The notes under the pieces were generated by a model, which saw only the letters and a list, made by a program, of their open reading frames with translations, was not told the origin of the DNA and did not search any database. A program made the translations under genes and the position numbers. From Flavobacteriia bacterium (GTDB taxonomy: Bacteria > Bacteroidota > Bacteroidia > Flavobacteriales > Flavobacteriaceae): a stretch of 60,269 nucleotides of DNA. Positions within the stretch are counted from its first letter, which is position 1; every line of letters starts with the position of its first letter. Positions 1 to 6,710 of the stretch are shown here, in pieces. The stretch is from assembly GCA_004293165.1 (NCBI GenBank), contig RDYL01000012.1, positions 1 through 60,269 of the forward strand. Direction: 5' to 3'.

Positions 1-9
1 ATACATTAA

Positions 10-534
10 CTATAATTTATTAGCTCTAATATAGGCTGTTTTGACTAAATCTTCTGGAAAATAATCATTTTTAAATACAGTACATTTTAAAAAGACAAGG
101 AGCTTGTTATAGTCAAACGACTTACTGTGTATAGATTCTTGTACTTTACTACCTACTTTAAAATATATTTTATGCGTTGAAATGTCATTTCTATCATTTT
201 CAATTTCAAAAAGAAAAATAATTTCGTTGTCTTTAGGTTGTATTTGTTCGTTTCTGAACCTGCCAGAAATTAATTCCCCTCTGGTACTACAAAAAATACT
301 AAGTATAATTTTATTCATCCTTTTGCTTTTATCTCCAAAAAAAACAGGATCAAAAGCTTTAGTCATTTCTCTGTCTGGGTTCACATATTCTTCTTCAAAA
401 TATGTATCCATGTACTTTTTTAAATCTATTTTAGAAGCTGTTGTGTCGCATTTAATTGTAACGAGTTCTCCATAGGTTTGAGCATGCAAACCAAATGATA
501 ACAAAGTGAGTAATAAGATATACGTTTTTTTCAT
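10..534 (-). CDS. hypothetical secreted protein
   Basis: A 174-residue protein of unknown function. It begins with a clear Sec signal peptide: two lysines, a leucine-rich core, then a probable cleavage site after LHAQ near residue 19. The mature part has no recognisable motif; it is charged, mixes beta-rich and helical stretches, and has a single Cys pair region (Cys29 and Cys82). This suggests a periplasmic or surface location. The ATG start fits the signal peptide. The gene is complete, with its stop 10 bases from the window edge, so any operon partner downstream is not visible. It is separated from the defence-like genes upstream by a relic-bearing spacer. Confidence 0.75.
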   Translation of the reverse strand: MKKTYILLLTLLSFGLHAQTYGELVTIKCDTTASKIDLKKYMDTYFEEEYVNPDREMTKAFDPVFFGDKSKRMNKIILSIFCSTRGELISGRFRNEQIQPKDNEIIFLFEIENDRNDISTHKIYFKVGSKVQESIHSKSFDYNKLLVFLKCTVFKNDYFPEDLVKTAYIRANKL

Positions 535-592
535 TAATCGTAATTTTTTTTGATACCGAAACTTATTTCGGTTATAATATAGTGCTTCTCAT

Positions 593-745
593 TTATTGTT
601 TTACTACTGAACGCGTAAGGATTAGCTTCGCTGAACTTCGTTTCGCGCACGAGCGGGGCTGTATTTCAGGTATGGCAATTTCACCCGACTTTACCCAGGT
701 TAAAAGCGTTTCTATTAAGTGTTGGTTTACGGAGTATTTTTGCAT
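593..745 (-). pseudogene. N-terminal stub of a DUF262 (GmrSD-type) nuclease
   Basis: A 50-codon reading frame starts with ATG at 745. Its first 29 residues (659-745) read [20 protein letters not shown] and then GEIAIPEIQ, the typical opening of DUF262 proteins, the family that includes the GmrS part of the GmrSD modification-dependent restriction enzyme. In that family the next residues are usually RPFVW; here the match stops abruptly and the frame runs through 21 unrelated basic residues to a stop. The rest of the gene is absent, so this is a truncated remnant with a breakpoint near 658. The recognition rests on family pattern memory. It fills most of the 317-base spacer 535-851; nothing else is recognisable there. 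Confidence 0.6.
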
Positions 746-851
746 TTTAAATGATATATTTTAATTTTCTTTGTCATTCTAGACTTGTTTAAATATCTTA
801 CAAGTTAGCTTGTAGAATTTTTAAGGATTCGAGCATCTGTGGTAGTAATAA

Positions 852-1661
852 TTATTTTAAACAAGCTTTAGTAAATAATTTACCAAATTCTGTCAACTCA
901 TACATACCTTTTTCCATTCTTTTAGATTTATCCTTATGTTTTTCATCCAAATCATCAAAAGCATTCTTACATTTAAATTCAAATAACTTTTCAATCTTTT
1001 CAAATTCATCTTCAGATTTTGTGAAATAATATGTCACATCTCGAATCAATCCTAATGAGATAAGATTGTCAATATATAGGCCAATGTTTTCATTAAAACT
1101 AATTTTAATTAATTCAGTAATTAAGTTTGCTTTGACTAACAAATTAATATATTTATTAAAATTTACTTTATCATCTTTTATTACATATTTCCCAATCGTT
1201 AAATAAGGAATAAAATCTTTTTCTGAGAATAACTTTATTATTAACGCTTCATCTGGTGATATTCTGTCAATAATTTGTATAAAACTTGGATGAGCTAAAT
1301 TAATCGTATCAATATTCGAAGCTTTACTTAGTAAATTTACAAATGCGTTACTAATTTCATCATTTGAAACATAAGTAAATCTTTCTAAAATTGGCATTGA
1401 TATTTCAGTAGGAACTTCTATTATTTTATGCTCTTCAATTAATGATATTTTTTCTTCATATTTTTTAAGATTGTTCTCAAAAAATATCCTAGTTCTTTCA
1501 TTAGCCCATTTTACAGGCCACAAAAATGAATTCCCTACATTTATAATTGTACCTAGAGCATGTCCTAGTTTTTTGCTTGGTTCAGATAAAACATCATCAT
1601 AAATTTTTTCAGGAACTTTGCTTTCACCAAAATTAATTAAGGAAAATTTATTTTCACTCAT
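852..1661 (-). CDS. Abi-alpha / DUF4393 family protein
   Basis: A 269-residue soluble protein resembling the Abi-alpha (DUF4393) family, named for an abortive-infection protein. The pattern seen is an N-terminal segment with GHALGTIINVGNSFLWPVKW, a charged helix, a middle part with ERFTYVSNDEISNAFVNLLS, then the HPSF and ISPDEALIIKLF block near residues 124-145 that is typical of the family, followed by a winged-helix-like C-terminal half ending in ELTEFGKLFTKAC. A start 13 codons upstream is possible, but the ATG at 1661 gives MSENKFSL and fits better. It lies 179 bases downstream of the coupled gene pair on the same strand. A role in phage defence is inferred from the family name and context only. 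Confidence 0.6.
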   Translation of the reverse strand: MSENKFSLINFGESKVPEKIYDDVLSEPSKKLGHALGTIINVGNSFLWPVKWANERTRIFFENNLKKYEEKISLIEEHKIIEVPTEISMPILERFTYVSNDEISNAFVNLLSKASNIDTINLAHPSFIQIIDRISPDEALIIKLFSEKDFIPYLTIGKYVIKDDKVNFNKYINLLVKANLITELIKISFNENIGLYIDNLISLGLIRDVTYYFTKSEDEFEKIEKLFEFKCKNAFDDLDEKHKDKSKRMEKGMYELTEFGKLFTKACLK

Positions 1662-1840
1662 AATATTTTTTTTTATGTAAATCGTATTATAATCAAACAA
1701 TTACTCTTTTCAATTTAAAACTGTGAACCACAATCTATATATATTCTTCACTCAAACCATATAACTAATAAATCTATACGAGTATATGTTAATCTTATTA
1801 TCATAATTAAATGATTCATTCGTTAGAATAGAAACTTATT

Positions 1841-2602
1841 TTAGAAGTTATCCTTTATCCATTGTTTAATTCCTTTAGGTTTTATCTTTTTTCCATATAC
1901 AAATTCATTTTCTGTCAAGAAACCATAAAGCTGTCCATTTATAAATATTTTTGGAGGTATTGAAGAAAATTCATTAAATGGACTCAAAGTAGAAAACTCG
2001 CTACCATAGTTTCCAAATTCGTTAAATATAGAAGTTGGAGAAAATTCACTTCCATAAGGCCCAAATCCATTTAGTAATGAGTCATTGTCAAATTCATTAG
2101 AAGTAAGTTTCCCCAAAAACTGTCCATCATTTGCAATAATGTATGATTCTCCATGTTTAGAGCGAATGTCAGATTCTTTTAAGTCAAATTTTCTATTTAA
2201 TAGAGCATTTAAGTCATTTTCCAATAGATATAAAAAAGTTTCAGTCGAAATTTGATTTGAAACAAACTTGTTTACAGTAACATGTCCAGCAAATTGTCCT
2301 TTTATAAATAGTTTTGGAGGTGTACTACAATATGGATTATGAATACTGAAACTTCCATATTTACTTCCATATTGAGAATACTTGTTAAAAATACTAGTAG
2401 TACTATATTTACCTCCATATGGTCCATATTTATTATAAATGGAATCATTATCATACTTATTTGTTAGCTTGCCCAACAATTGCCCATCTTGACCAATAAG
2501 ATATGACTCACCCGTTGAGCTTGTTTCTTTTGCTTGCTCTTTATGAATTTCTGAAAGTAACTGCTCAAGTAATATTTTGGTTCTATCTTTATTATCACTC
2601 AT
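1841..2602 (-). CDS. unknown protein with duplicated YG-repeat domain
   Basis: A 253-residue protein I cannot assign to a named family. After a helical N-terminus (about residues 1-30) it contains the same domain twice, about residues 31-115 and 151-236, joined by a helical linker. Each copy opens with GESY-I--DGQ-LGKLT and DNDS. It continues with 16-residue units of the form S-I-x-N-x-[YF]-x-x-Y-G-S-x-[YF]-S, and closes with PPK-FI-GQ--G--T-N-F. Units of this YGS type are scattered among uncharacterised bacterial proteins. The ATG at 2602 overlaps the stop of the upstream membrane-protein gene (ATGAGTGA), which implies translational coupling. A TTG three codons earlier is less likely. A binding or scaffold role for the partner is a guess. 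Confidence 0.7.
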   Translation of the reverse strand: MSDNKDRTKILLEQLLSEIHKEQAKETSSTGESYLIGQDGQLLGKLTNKYDNDSIYNKYGPYGGKYSTTSIFNKYSQYGSKYGSFSIHNPYCSTPPKLFIKGQFAGHVTVNKFVSNQISTETFLYLLENDLNALLNRKFDLKESDIRSKHGESYIIANDGQFLGKLTSNEFDNDSLLNGFGPYGSEFSPTSIFNEFGNYGSEFSTLSPFNEFSSIPPKIFINGQLYGFLTENEFVYGKKIKPKGIKQWIKDNF

Positions 2603-2924
2603 GATTTCCAAATAAATTTTGAAGTAGTTTTGATATTTCTTCAGCTGCTTTAGCTTTTGGCAATGTACTTATTAGGGCTGGTGCTGTTGCTAAAGCTATA
2701 TTCTTCTTTCTCAAGTCTTTAATTTCTTTAAGAGGAAAATAAAGTAAACCGGTTGTTACAACCGGTGGAGCGCCCCATGCATATTCATGTTTAGCTATTG
2801 CTAAAATAAAACAAGATATTCCACAGGCAAATAAAATTGCTGTACCAACTAAAAGTAGAATTTCAGTTGTTCTATTTTGTTTGTGTACTTCATCAATACG
2901 TTTAATAATTTGTTCTATATCCAT
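2595..2924 (-). CDS. small two-helix membrane protein
   Basis: A 109-residue protein with a charged N-terminal helix (MDIEQIIKRIDEVHKQNR). Two hydrophobic segments follow at about residues 21-44 and 49-64, and then a cytoplasmic, lysine-rich and alanine-rich amphipathic tail. No family is recognised. The topology, with a short hairpin and both ends cytoplasmic, is common among small membrane effectors of phage-defence operons, but nothing in the sequence proves such a role. Its stop overlaps the ATG of the YG-repeat gene by eight bases, so the two products are probably made together. The DUF4145 gene lies 58 bases upstream on the same strand. Confidence 0.65.
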   Translation of the reverse strand: MDIEQIIKRIDEVHKQNRTTEILLLVGTAILFACGISCFILAIAKHEYAWGAPPVVTTGLLYFPLKEIKDLRKKNIALATAPALISTLPKAKAAEEISKLLQNLFGNHE

Positions 2925-2982
2925 TATAATTTTTTATCCATATTAAAACTTAAATCTAATCGACTAAATATATTTTTTAATT

Positions 2983-3639
2983 TTAACTATCTCTTTTCTC
3001 AATACCATTTCTTATGTTTTCTGGAATATGTTTTTCATAATATTCTTTAACTTTTTTTGGTTGACTTATAAGCATTTCACAAATAATATTTACAAATCCA
3101 AATAATGCATATGCAATTTCAATATTATCGTTTAAATCTATTGTTCCAGGGTGAACTGCGTTATTACCAACAACACGAACACTATCTAAAGCTTGTTGCA
3201 TGGTCTGAGGTAATCCCTTTTTTACTAAACTTTTTATATCGTCATTTATATTTGTCCCTTTTTCACCTAAATTCACGCATAATTTTTGCACTGCAAGGCG
3301 CAAAAGAGCTGCTGCTCCACGTGGTGAAATATTCACAATATCTTTTGCTTCATTATAATCGTTTTTAATATCATCTGGTAAGTCTGGATTCACCATCTCA
3401 ACAGAACCAGATAATGGATAAACCATTTTATTATTCAGCCAAATAGAAAAATTTTCACAATGGTTACACTTAGCCACACTATAATTTGTTAATGAAAAAT
3501 TTTCACTGACCTGTTGTCCATTAGGCTGTATTCTTAAATAATTACCTATTACACTTCTTGTCCAAGTTTGCTCTGCTAAAATTCCACAATTTGGACAATG
3601 AAATGATTTTTCTTTAAATGTTGGTGCAAAATGTTTCAT
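2983..3639 (-). CDS. DUF4145 domain protein with zinc ribbon
   Basis: A 218-residue protein. The N-terminus carries two CxxC pairs (Cys15/Cys18 and Cys58/Cys61) that should form a zinc ribbon. The C-terminal half matches the DUF4145 pattern, with SPRGAAALLRLAVQKLC at about 105-121 and RVVGNNAVHPG at about 155-165; this helical domain is often found beside or fused to restriction enzymes. It is the first gene of the minus-strand group 852-3639. The companion genes and the two restriction-type relics on either side suggest a defence island, but the molecular function of DUF4145 is not established. The ATG is followed directly by the zinc-ribbon segment. Confidence 0.7.
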   Translation of the reverse strand: MKHFAPTFKEKSFHCPNCGILAEQTWTRSVIGNYLRIQPNGQQVSENFSLTNYSVAKCNHCENFSIWLNNKMVYPLSGSVEMVNPDLPDDIKNDYNEAKDIVNISPRGAAALLRLAVQKLCVNLGEKGTNINDDIKSLVKKGLPQTMQQALDSVRVVGNNAVHPGTIDLNDNIEIAYALFGFVNIICEMLISQPKKVKEYYEKHIPENIRNGIEKRDS

Positions 3640-3696
3640 TTATATTTAATTAGTCTTATTAAAATATTGTTTATTAAACTAAGTGCTTTTTAAAAT

Positions 3697-3843
3697 CTAA
3701 CTCCCCTCCACAATCCCAATCTCCTCTTCACTCAACCCATACAACGCATACACCATAAAATCTATCTCACGCTCTAAAGCTGAAGTATCAGCTTCAGGAT
3801 TGTCTTTTTTGAGCGAAAGGATTTGGTCGACTTTGTCTAATCT
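3697..3843 (-). pseudogene. C-terminal stub of a type II DNA methylase/restriction protein
   Basis: An open frame with no start codon reads LDKVDQILSLKKDNPEADTS then ALEREIDFMVYALYGLSEEEIGIVEG and a stop at 3697. This is the characteristic tail of Eco57I-like class methylase-nucleases with a TaqI-type specificity domain: a residue pattern of VDxILxLK, a D/E-rich helix, VYxLYGLxEEEIxIVEG. The frame is closed upstream by TAA at 3844-3846, and no more of the gene is visible. It is therefore a dead remnant of a large restriction-modification gene lost from this locus. The identification is from memory of the family tail. Confidence 0.6.
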
Positions 3844-4034
3844 TTAAAAAGGCTTTATTTAAGGCTTTGTGCGGTTCTAGTACATATATATGAACTTATG
3901 AGACATTTCAAATTTAATAAATACAATAGAGTTAAACAGTACTTAATAATATGTATTTTTGGGATGTATAAAATATTCATGAAAAAGATACTAATTTTAT
4001 AAAAAAGTATTATTTTTACCTCACTATTTCGATA

Positions 4035-4366
4035 CGAATAGCGGGAACTATTCGAGGCTTTCGAAAGAAATTTAGCTCAAAAACGGGTGTCTAGCTCCAT
4101 TTTTTTGAGCTTTTTTTATGCCTTTTTGTTTAAAATAGAGTTGTTTTACGCCCCCTTGTTTTGCGCTTTTTTACTCAATTTTCACTCATTTTTTTTCTTT
4201 AAGCGATAAAAACAGTTTGTCAGGTCGAGTTTTTCAATTCGTCAGGTCGAGTTTTTCAACTGCACCGGTCGAATTGGAAGTGTTTTTTCTGTAAAAAAAA
4301 GCCCCGAACGCGGGAACGTTCGAGGCTTTCGGAAGAGACTTAGTCTCAATAGCGGGTGTCTAGCTC
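4035..4366. repeat. diverged repeat pair with covarying hairpins next to the HU gene
   Basis: Two diverged copies, 4035-4098 and 4305-4366. Each holds a hairpin with the loop CGGGAA (stem CGAATAG/CTATTCG in the first, CGAACG/CGTTCG in the second), then GAGGCTTTCG, and ends in CGGGTGTCTAGCTC. The second copy runs into the last codons of the HU-like gene. Between the copies the 19-base string GTCAGGTCGAGTTTTTCAA occurs twice (4219-4237 and 4241-4259). Apart from the methylase stub and this pair, the 720-base spacer 3640-4359 holds nothing recognisable. Confidence 0.6.
4293..4329 (-). terminator. terminator of the HU-like gene
   Basis: On the minus strand, about 31 bases past the HU stop, the arms AAAGCCTCGAACG and CGTTCGGGGCTTT form a stem with one mismatch, followed by a run of eight T. 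This is a good Rho-independent terminator. Confidence 0.7.
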
Positions 4367-4743
4367 GCTTTTTGGTAACTTAAATTACCAAGCATTTGTC
4401 TCAGCTTTTTAGCCGGTCGAAACAAAATGCGACTTTTTTTGATGTCTGTTGCGGTAACATCTTCTTGATGAACTTGACCTGCAGCACTTACACTCACTTG
4501 AAACGTGCCTACGTGTCCTAGTTTTACAATTCTGCCTTGGCTAAGTTCCATAAGCATGTTGCGCTCTAAAGAACGTAATACGGCATAGCAATCCGTGTCA
4601 GTTAAAGTACACTGATACGCAATCATTTCGGCTAACGACTCTAAAGAGGTTTCACCATTTGCAATCGAAGTTGCATAAAACTTTTCAGGCGCTGTAATGT
4701 CCTGAGGGTTCTTCTTTGGAAGAACTTTGAATTTAATTGACAT
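4360..4743 (-). CDS. HU-like DNA-binding protein (Bacteroidetes HU-related family)
   Basis: A 127-residue protein of the HU-related family common in Bacteroidetes, longer than the 90-residue classical HU. The visible pattern is an N-terminal strand SIKFKVLPKKNP, a helical dimerisation segment with LESLAEMIAYQCTLTDTDCYAVLRSLE, then GRIVKLGHVGTFQVSVSAAG, which matches the beta-arm entry of HU (G-x-V-x-L-x-x-x-G-x-F). A basic tail FRPAKKLRQML follows. It probably binds and bends DNA without strong sequence preference. It stands alone, with its own terminator and a long non-coding spacer upstream. Paralogues of this family usually occur several times per genome. Confidence 0.85.
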   Translation of the reverse strand: MSIKFKVLPKKNPQDITAPEKFYATSIANGETSLESLAEMIAYQCTLTDTDCYAVLRSLERNMLMELSQGRIVKLGHVGTFQVSVSAAGQVHQEDVTATDIKKSRILFRPAKKLRQMLGNLSYQKAS

Positions 4744-5114
4744 ATTTTTACAATTAAATTAAACAAAATTATTTAGCGAAGTACACCAACAAATTGTGCC
4801 TTTATGCTTTTACAAAGTTTGCAATTAGAAATGATAAATGAAAGCCAAACTTATTCACAATTTGTAGGAGTTTTAAACAAAGTTGGTTATTGTCAGTATA
4901 TTATTATGTTTTTTAAATAATTGAATATCAAGTATTTGAAAAATAAAACATATTATTTTTTTAATTATAAGCATCTGAAAATCAAGCTGTTCACTATTGC
5001 ATTGTAGTATAAGTATTTTTAACTTTTTTCTAACTTTTTTGCCATTCTTTTTATGAAAGTTATACAATTGATTACATGTTTTTTATAAAGTGTTGAAAAG
5101 TGTAAAAAGTGAAG
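4744..5114. other. AT-rich non-coding spacer upstream of the HU gene
   Basis: This stretch contains the HU promoter region and very A+T-rich DNA. One 38-codon plus-strand frame (4804-4920) starts with ATG and has a protein-like composition, but nothing known is recognised in it and it may be chance. Otherwise I see no gene, RNA or repeat before the dispersed repeat at 5115. Confidence 0.4.
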
Positions 5115-5267
5115 GCTAGCAGCATGACAAACGATACGTGTAGCATTATCTGAACTATGAAAAGTGCAACGTCCGAAGCTTCTTACTCTGTGTAGCTCTC
5201 TCAACATAATCTACTTCAAAAAAAGCGCTGTGTAGCTATGTGTAAAAACCATGTGTCTATTGTGTTT
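5115..5267 (+). repeat. dispersed intergenic repeat, copy 1
   Basis: First of five related copies in the window. Landmarks are ACAAACGATAC, CTATGAAAAGTGCAACG, TGTAGCTCTCTCAACA, and an end resembling CTATTGTGTTT. It lies downstream of the tRNA-Ser terminator. It has no coding capacity. Confidence 0.65.
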
Positions 5268-5277
5268 AAAAAAAGCC

Positions 5278-5310
5278 ATAAAAAAAACCGATTCATTTCT
5301 GAACCGGTTT
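5278..5310 (-). terminator. tRNA-Ser terminator
   Basis: Just past the 3' end of the tRNA on the minus strand, AAACCGGTTCA pairs with TGAATCGGTTT (one mismatch) around a four-base loop. A run of T follows. It is a typical Rho-independent terminator for a single tRNA transcript. Confidence 0.75.
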
Positions 5311-5317
5311 TAGGTTG

Positions 5318-5402
5318 CGGAGAAAGAGGGATTCGAACCCCCGGACCTGTTACAGTCAACAGTTTTCAAGACTGCCGCATTCGACCACTCTGCCATTTCT
5401 CC
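5318..5402 (-). tRNA. tRNA-Ser (anticodon UGA)
   Basis: An 85-base class II tRNA. The acceptor GGAGAAA pairs with TTTCTCC, the anticodon loop is CTTGAAA with anticodon TGA, there is a long variable arm, and the T-arm GGTTCGAATCC is present. The 3' CCA is not encoded. It decodes UCA and by wobble other UCN codons. Confidence 0.97.
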
Positions 5403-5435
5403 AATAAGACGCGCACTACTTCCGTATTGCGAGTG

Positions 5436-5465
5436 CAAATATAGAACGATTTTTTATTTCTGCAA
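5436..5465 (-). promoter_or_regulatory. tRNA-Ser promoter
   Basis: On the minus strand a -33 TTG (5463-5465) and a -7 TATATTTG (5436-5443) are separated by exactly 19 bases, the Bacteroidetes sigma-ABfr-type layout. The box and the following bases (5422-5443) are identical over 22 bases to the tRNA-Val promoter at 60128-60149. Both leaders end in CTTATT at the tRNA 5' end. Confidence 0.75.
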
Positions 5466-5656
5466 ACGTTTTCAAAAGAAAAAAGTAAAAAAAATACACT
5501 TTACTCTTCACCCCAATCCCAACCATTTGAATGTCAGTAAATAAATAGAACTATTTTTTTAAGAAAAAAATCAAGAATATGAGCAAATTCAAATTCAAAG
5601 TCTTCATTTATTCCGTTTTTTTTATCTAAAGTAGTTGAAGAGATACTTAACAGAAT

Positions 5657-5785
5657 AACAAACGACACCTTTAACCTAATGTGCTCTATAAAAAGTGCAT
5701 CGCCTCTATGTAGCTCTCTCAAGACAATCTACTTCCAAAAAAAATCGGTGCAGCTCTATGTAAAAAACTATGATTCTATGTGTTT
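5657..5785 (+). repeat. dispersed intergenic repeat, copy 2
   Basis: Closest in sequence to copy 3, sharing CCTAATGTGCTCT, AAAAAGTGCA, TAGCTC-CTCAA and the stretch to GTGCAGCTCT. Its last 22 bases (5764-5785, ending CTATGTGTTT) match the reverse complement of one end of the copy at 37026. Spacer 5403-6141 otherwise holds only the tRNA promoter and copy 3. Confidence 0.7.
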
Positions 5786-5932
5786 TAATTTCAACATTCA
5801 AAACAAGTTCGAAACTTCGAAATCTGCTCAAATCTTTATAAAAATACTTCCATACTATTTTTAAAACATATAAGTCATATTAGCAAAAAGTATAACGATA
5901 CGTAGAATAAGGTTCATAAAAGATTACTTACT

Positions 5933-6055
5933 ATACCTTTAGCCTAATGTGCTCTTTAAAAAGTGCAACGCCTCTGTGTAGCTCCCTCAACACAATCCAC
6001 TTCCAAAAAAACTCCGTGCAGCTCTGTGTAAAAAACGATGCGCCTAGGTATTTTT
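5933..6055 (+). repeat. dispersed intergenic repeat, copy 3
   Basis: Same family as 5657-5785: CCTAATGTGCTCT, AAAAAGTGCAACGCCTCTG and TGTAGCTCCCTCAACACAAT are all recognisable. The far end is degraded. It directly precedes the promoter region of the gene at 6142. Confidence 0.7.
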
Positions 6056-6123
6056 AAAAAAAATCAGCCCTCATCTGCGCTCCACCTAAGCGGACCCGTG
6101 TCATCCGCGTACTAAAAATTCAA

Positions 6124-6131
6124 TATCTTTG
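6124..6131 (+). promoter_or_regulatory. -7 promoter box for the gene at 6142
   Basis: TATCTTTG matches the Bacteroidetes -7 consensus TAnnTTTG and lies ten bases before the ATG, implying a very short leader. Confidence 0.55.
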
Positions 6132-6141
6132 TAAAAAAACA

Positions 6142-6693
6142 ATGCAATCAAAACTATTTTGCCTAGAAAGCGTTCCCGATGTCACTTCCCAAACAAACAG
6201 CATCATCCTACCCTCTTTAGAAAAACTAGCGTTGCGATACAACGTCACCAATGTTTACAATACCTGCGACAGCATAGAAGGATTAGAAGAAATCCTATCC
6301 ACCCTAATCTACGAAGACCGAAACTTCAATGATTACGAAATCATTTACTTCGTATTCCAAGGAAGCGGCAACAACATCATCATCGATAATTATTTGTATA
6401 GCCTAGAAGAAATAGCCGAGTTTTTTGAAGGCAAACTAACAGGGAAACTTATACATTTTGCCAATACTATGCAATTGGAATTAAACCAAGAAACAGCACA
6501 ATACTTCCTAGATGTAACAGGAGCTTATGCTGTTTCAGGTTATAAAAATAATGTCCCATTGTTGAGCACCGTTCTAGACAACCAATTCTTCGCATTATAT
6601 CAAGAATACGACGACGTAACTGAAATCGTAGAAGAATTGTACCAAAAGCATTTTGCAATAGCAAAAACTATGGGGTTTACATTGTATTATTAA
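6142..6693 (+). CDS. possible caspase-fold (DUF6642-like) protein lacking the catalytic pair
   Basis: A 183-residue soluble acidic protein. The order of elements resembles short caspase-fold proteins: KLFCLESVPD at the N-terminus, a helix, the strand EIIYFVFQGSG at 66-76 where the catalytic His-Gly normally sits, NYLYSLEEIAEFFEGKL, the strand KLIHFANTM at 102-110 where the catalytic Cys normally sits, then TGAYAVSGYKNNVP. Here His is replaced by Gln73 and the Cys site reads Ala-Asn-Thr (107-109). If the fold call is right, this is a non-catalytic member. I recall a DUF6642-type family with this layout, but the assignment is tentative. It has its own promoter, and its stop converges on the frameshifted gene downstream. 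Confidence 0.5.
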   Translation: MQSKLFCLESVPDVTSQTNSIILPSLEKLALRYNVTNVYNTCDSIEGLEEILSTLIYEDRNFNDYEIIYFVFQGSGNNIIIDNYLYSLEEIAEFFEGKLTGKLIHFANTMQLELNQETAQYFLDVTGAYAVSGYKNNVPLLSTVLDNQFFALYQEYDDVTEIVEELYQKHFAIAKTMGFTLYY

Positions 6694-6710
6694 AACGAAT
6701 TTATCGCTTA

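Noticed and set aside
555..572. Hairpin ACCGAAA-CTTA-TTTCGGT as a terminator
   Set aside because: It has no T run on the minus strand and lies upstream of the gene at 10-534; at most an operator-like site.
582..764. 60-codon plus-strand frame
   Set aside because: Antisense of the DUF262 stub, which explains its codon pattern.
4035..4366. Integron attC site or IS ends
   Set aside because: No integrase, no target duplication, and the conserved part is an internal hairpin and a block overlapping the HU stop rather than terminal repeats.
4804..4920. 38-codon plus-strand frame
   Set aside because: In DNA this AT-rich a frame of this length arises by chance; no start signal or recognisable homologue.
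5238..5444. 68-codon plus-strand frame over tRNA-Ser
   Set aside because: It runs through the tRNA, its terminator and promoter in antisense; it is not a gene.
5534..5722. 62-codon minus-strand frame in the spacer
   Set aside because: It overlaps dispersed repeat copy 2 in antisense and has no conserved pattern.
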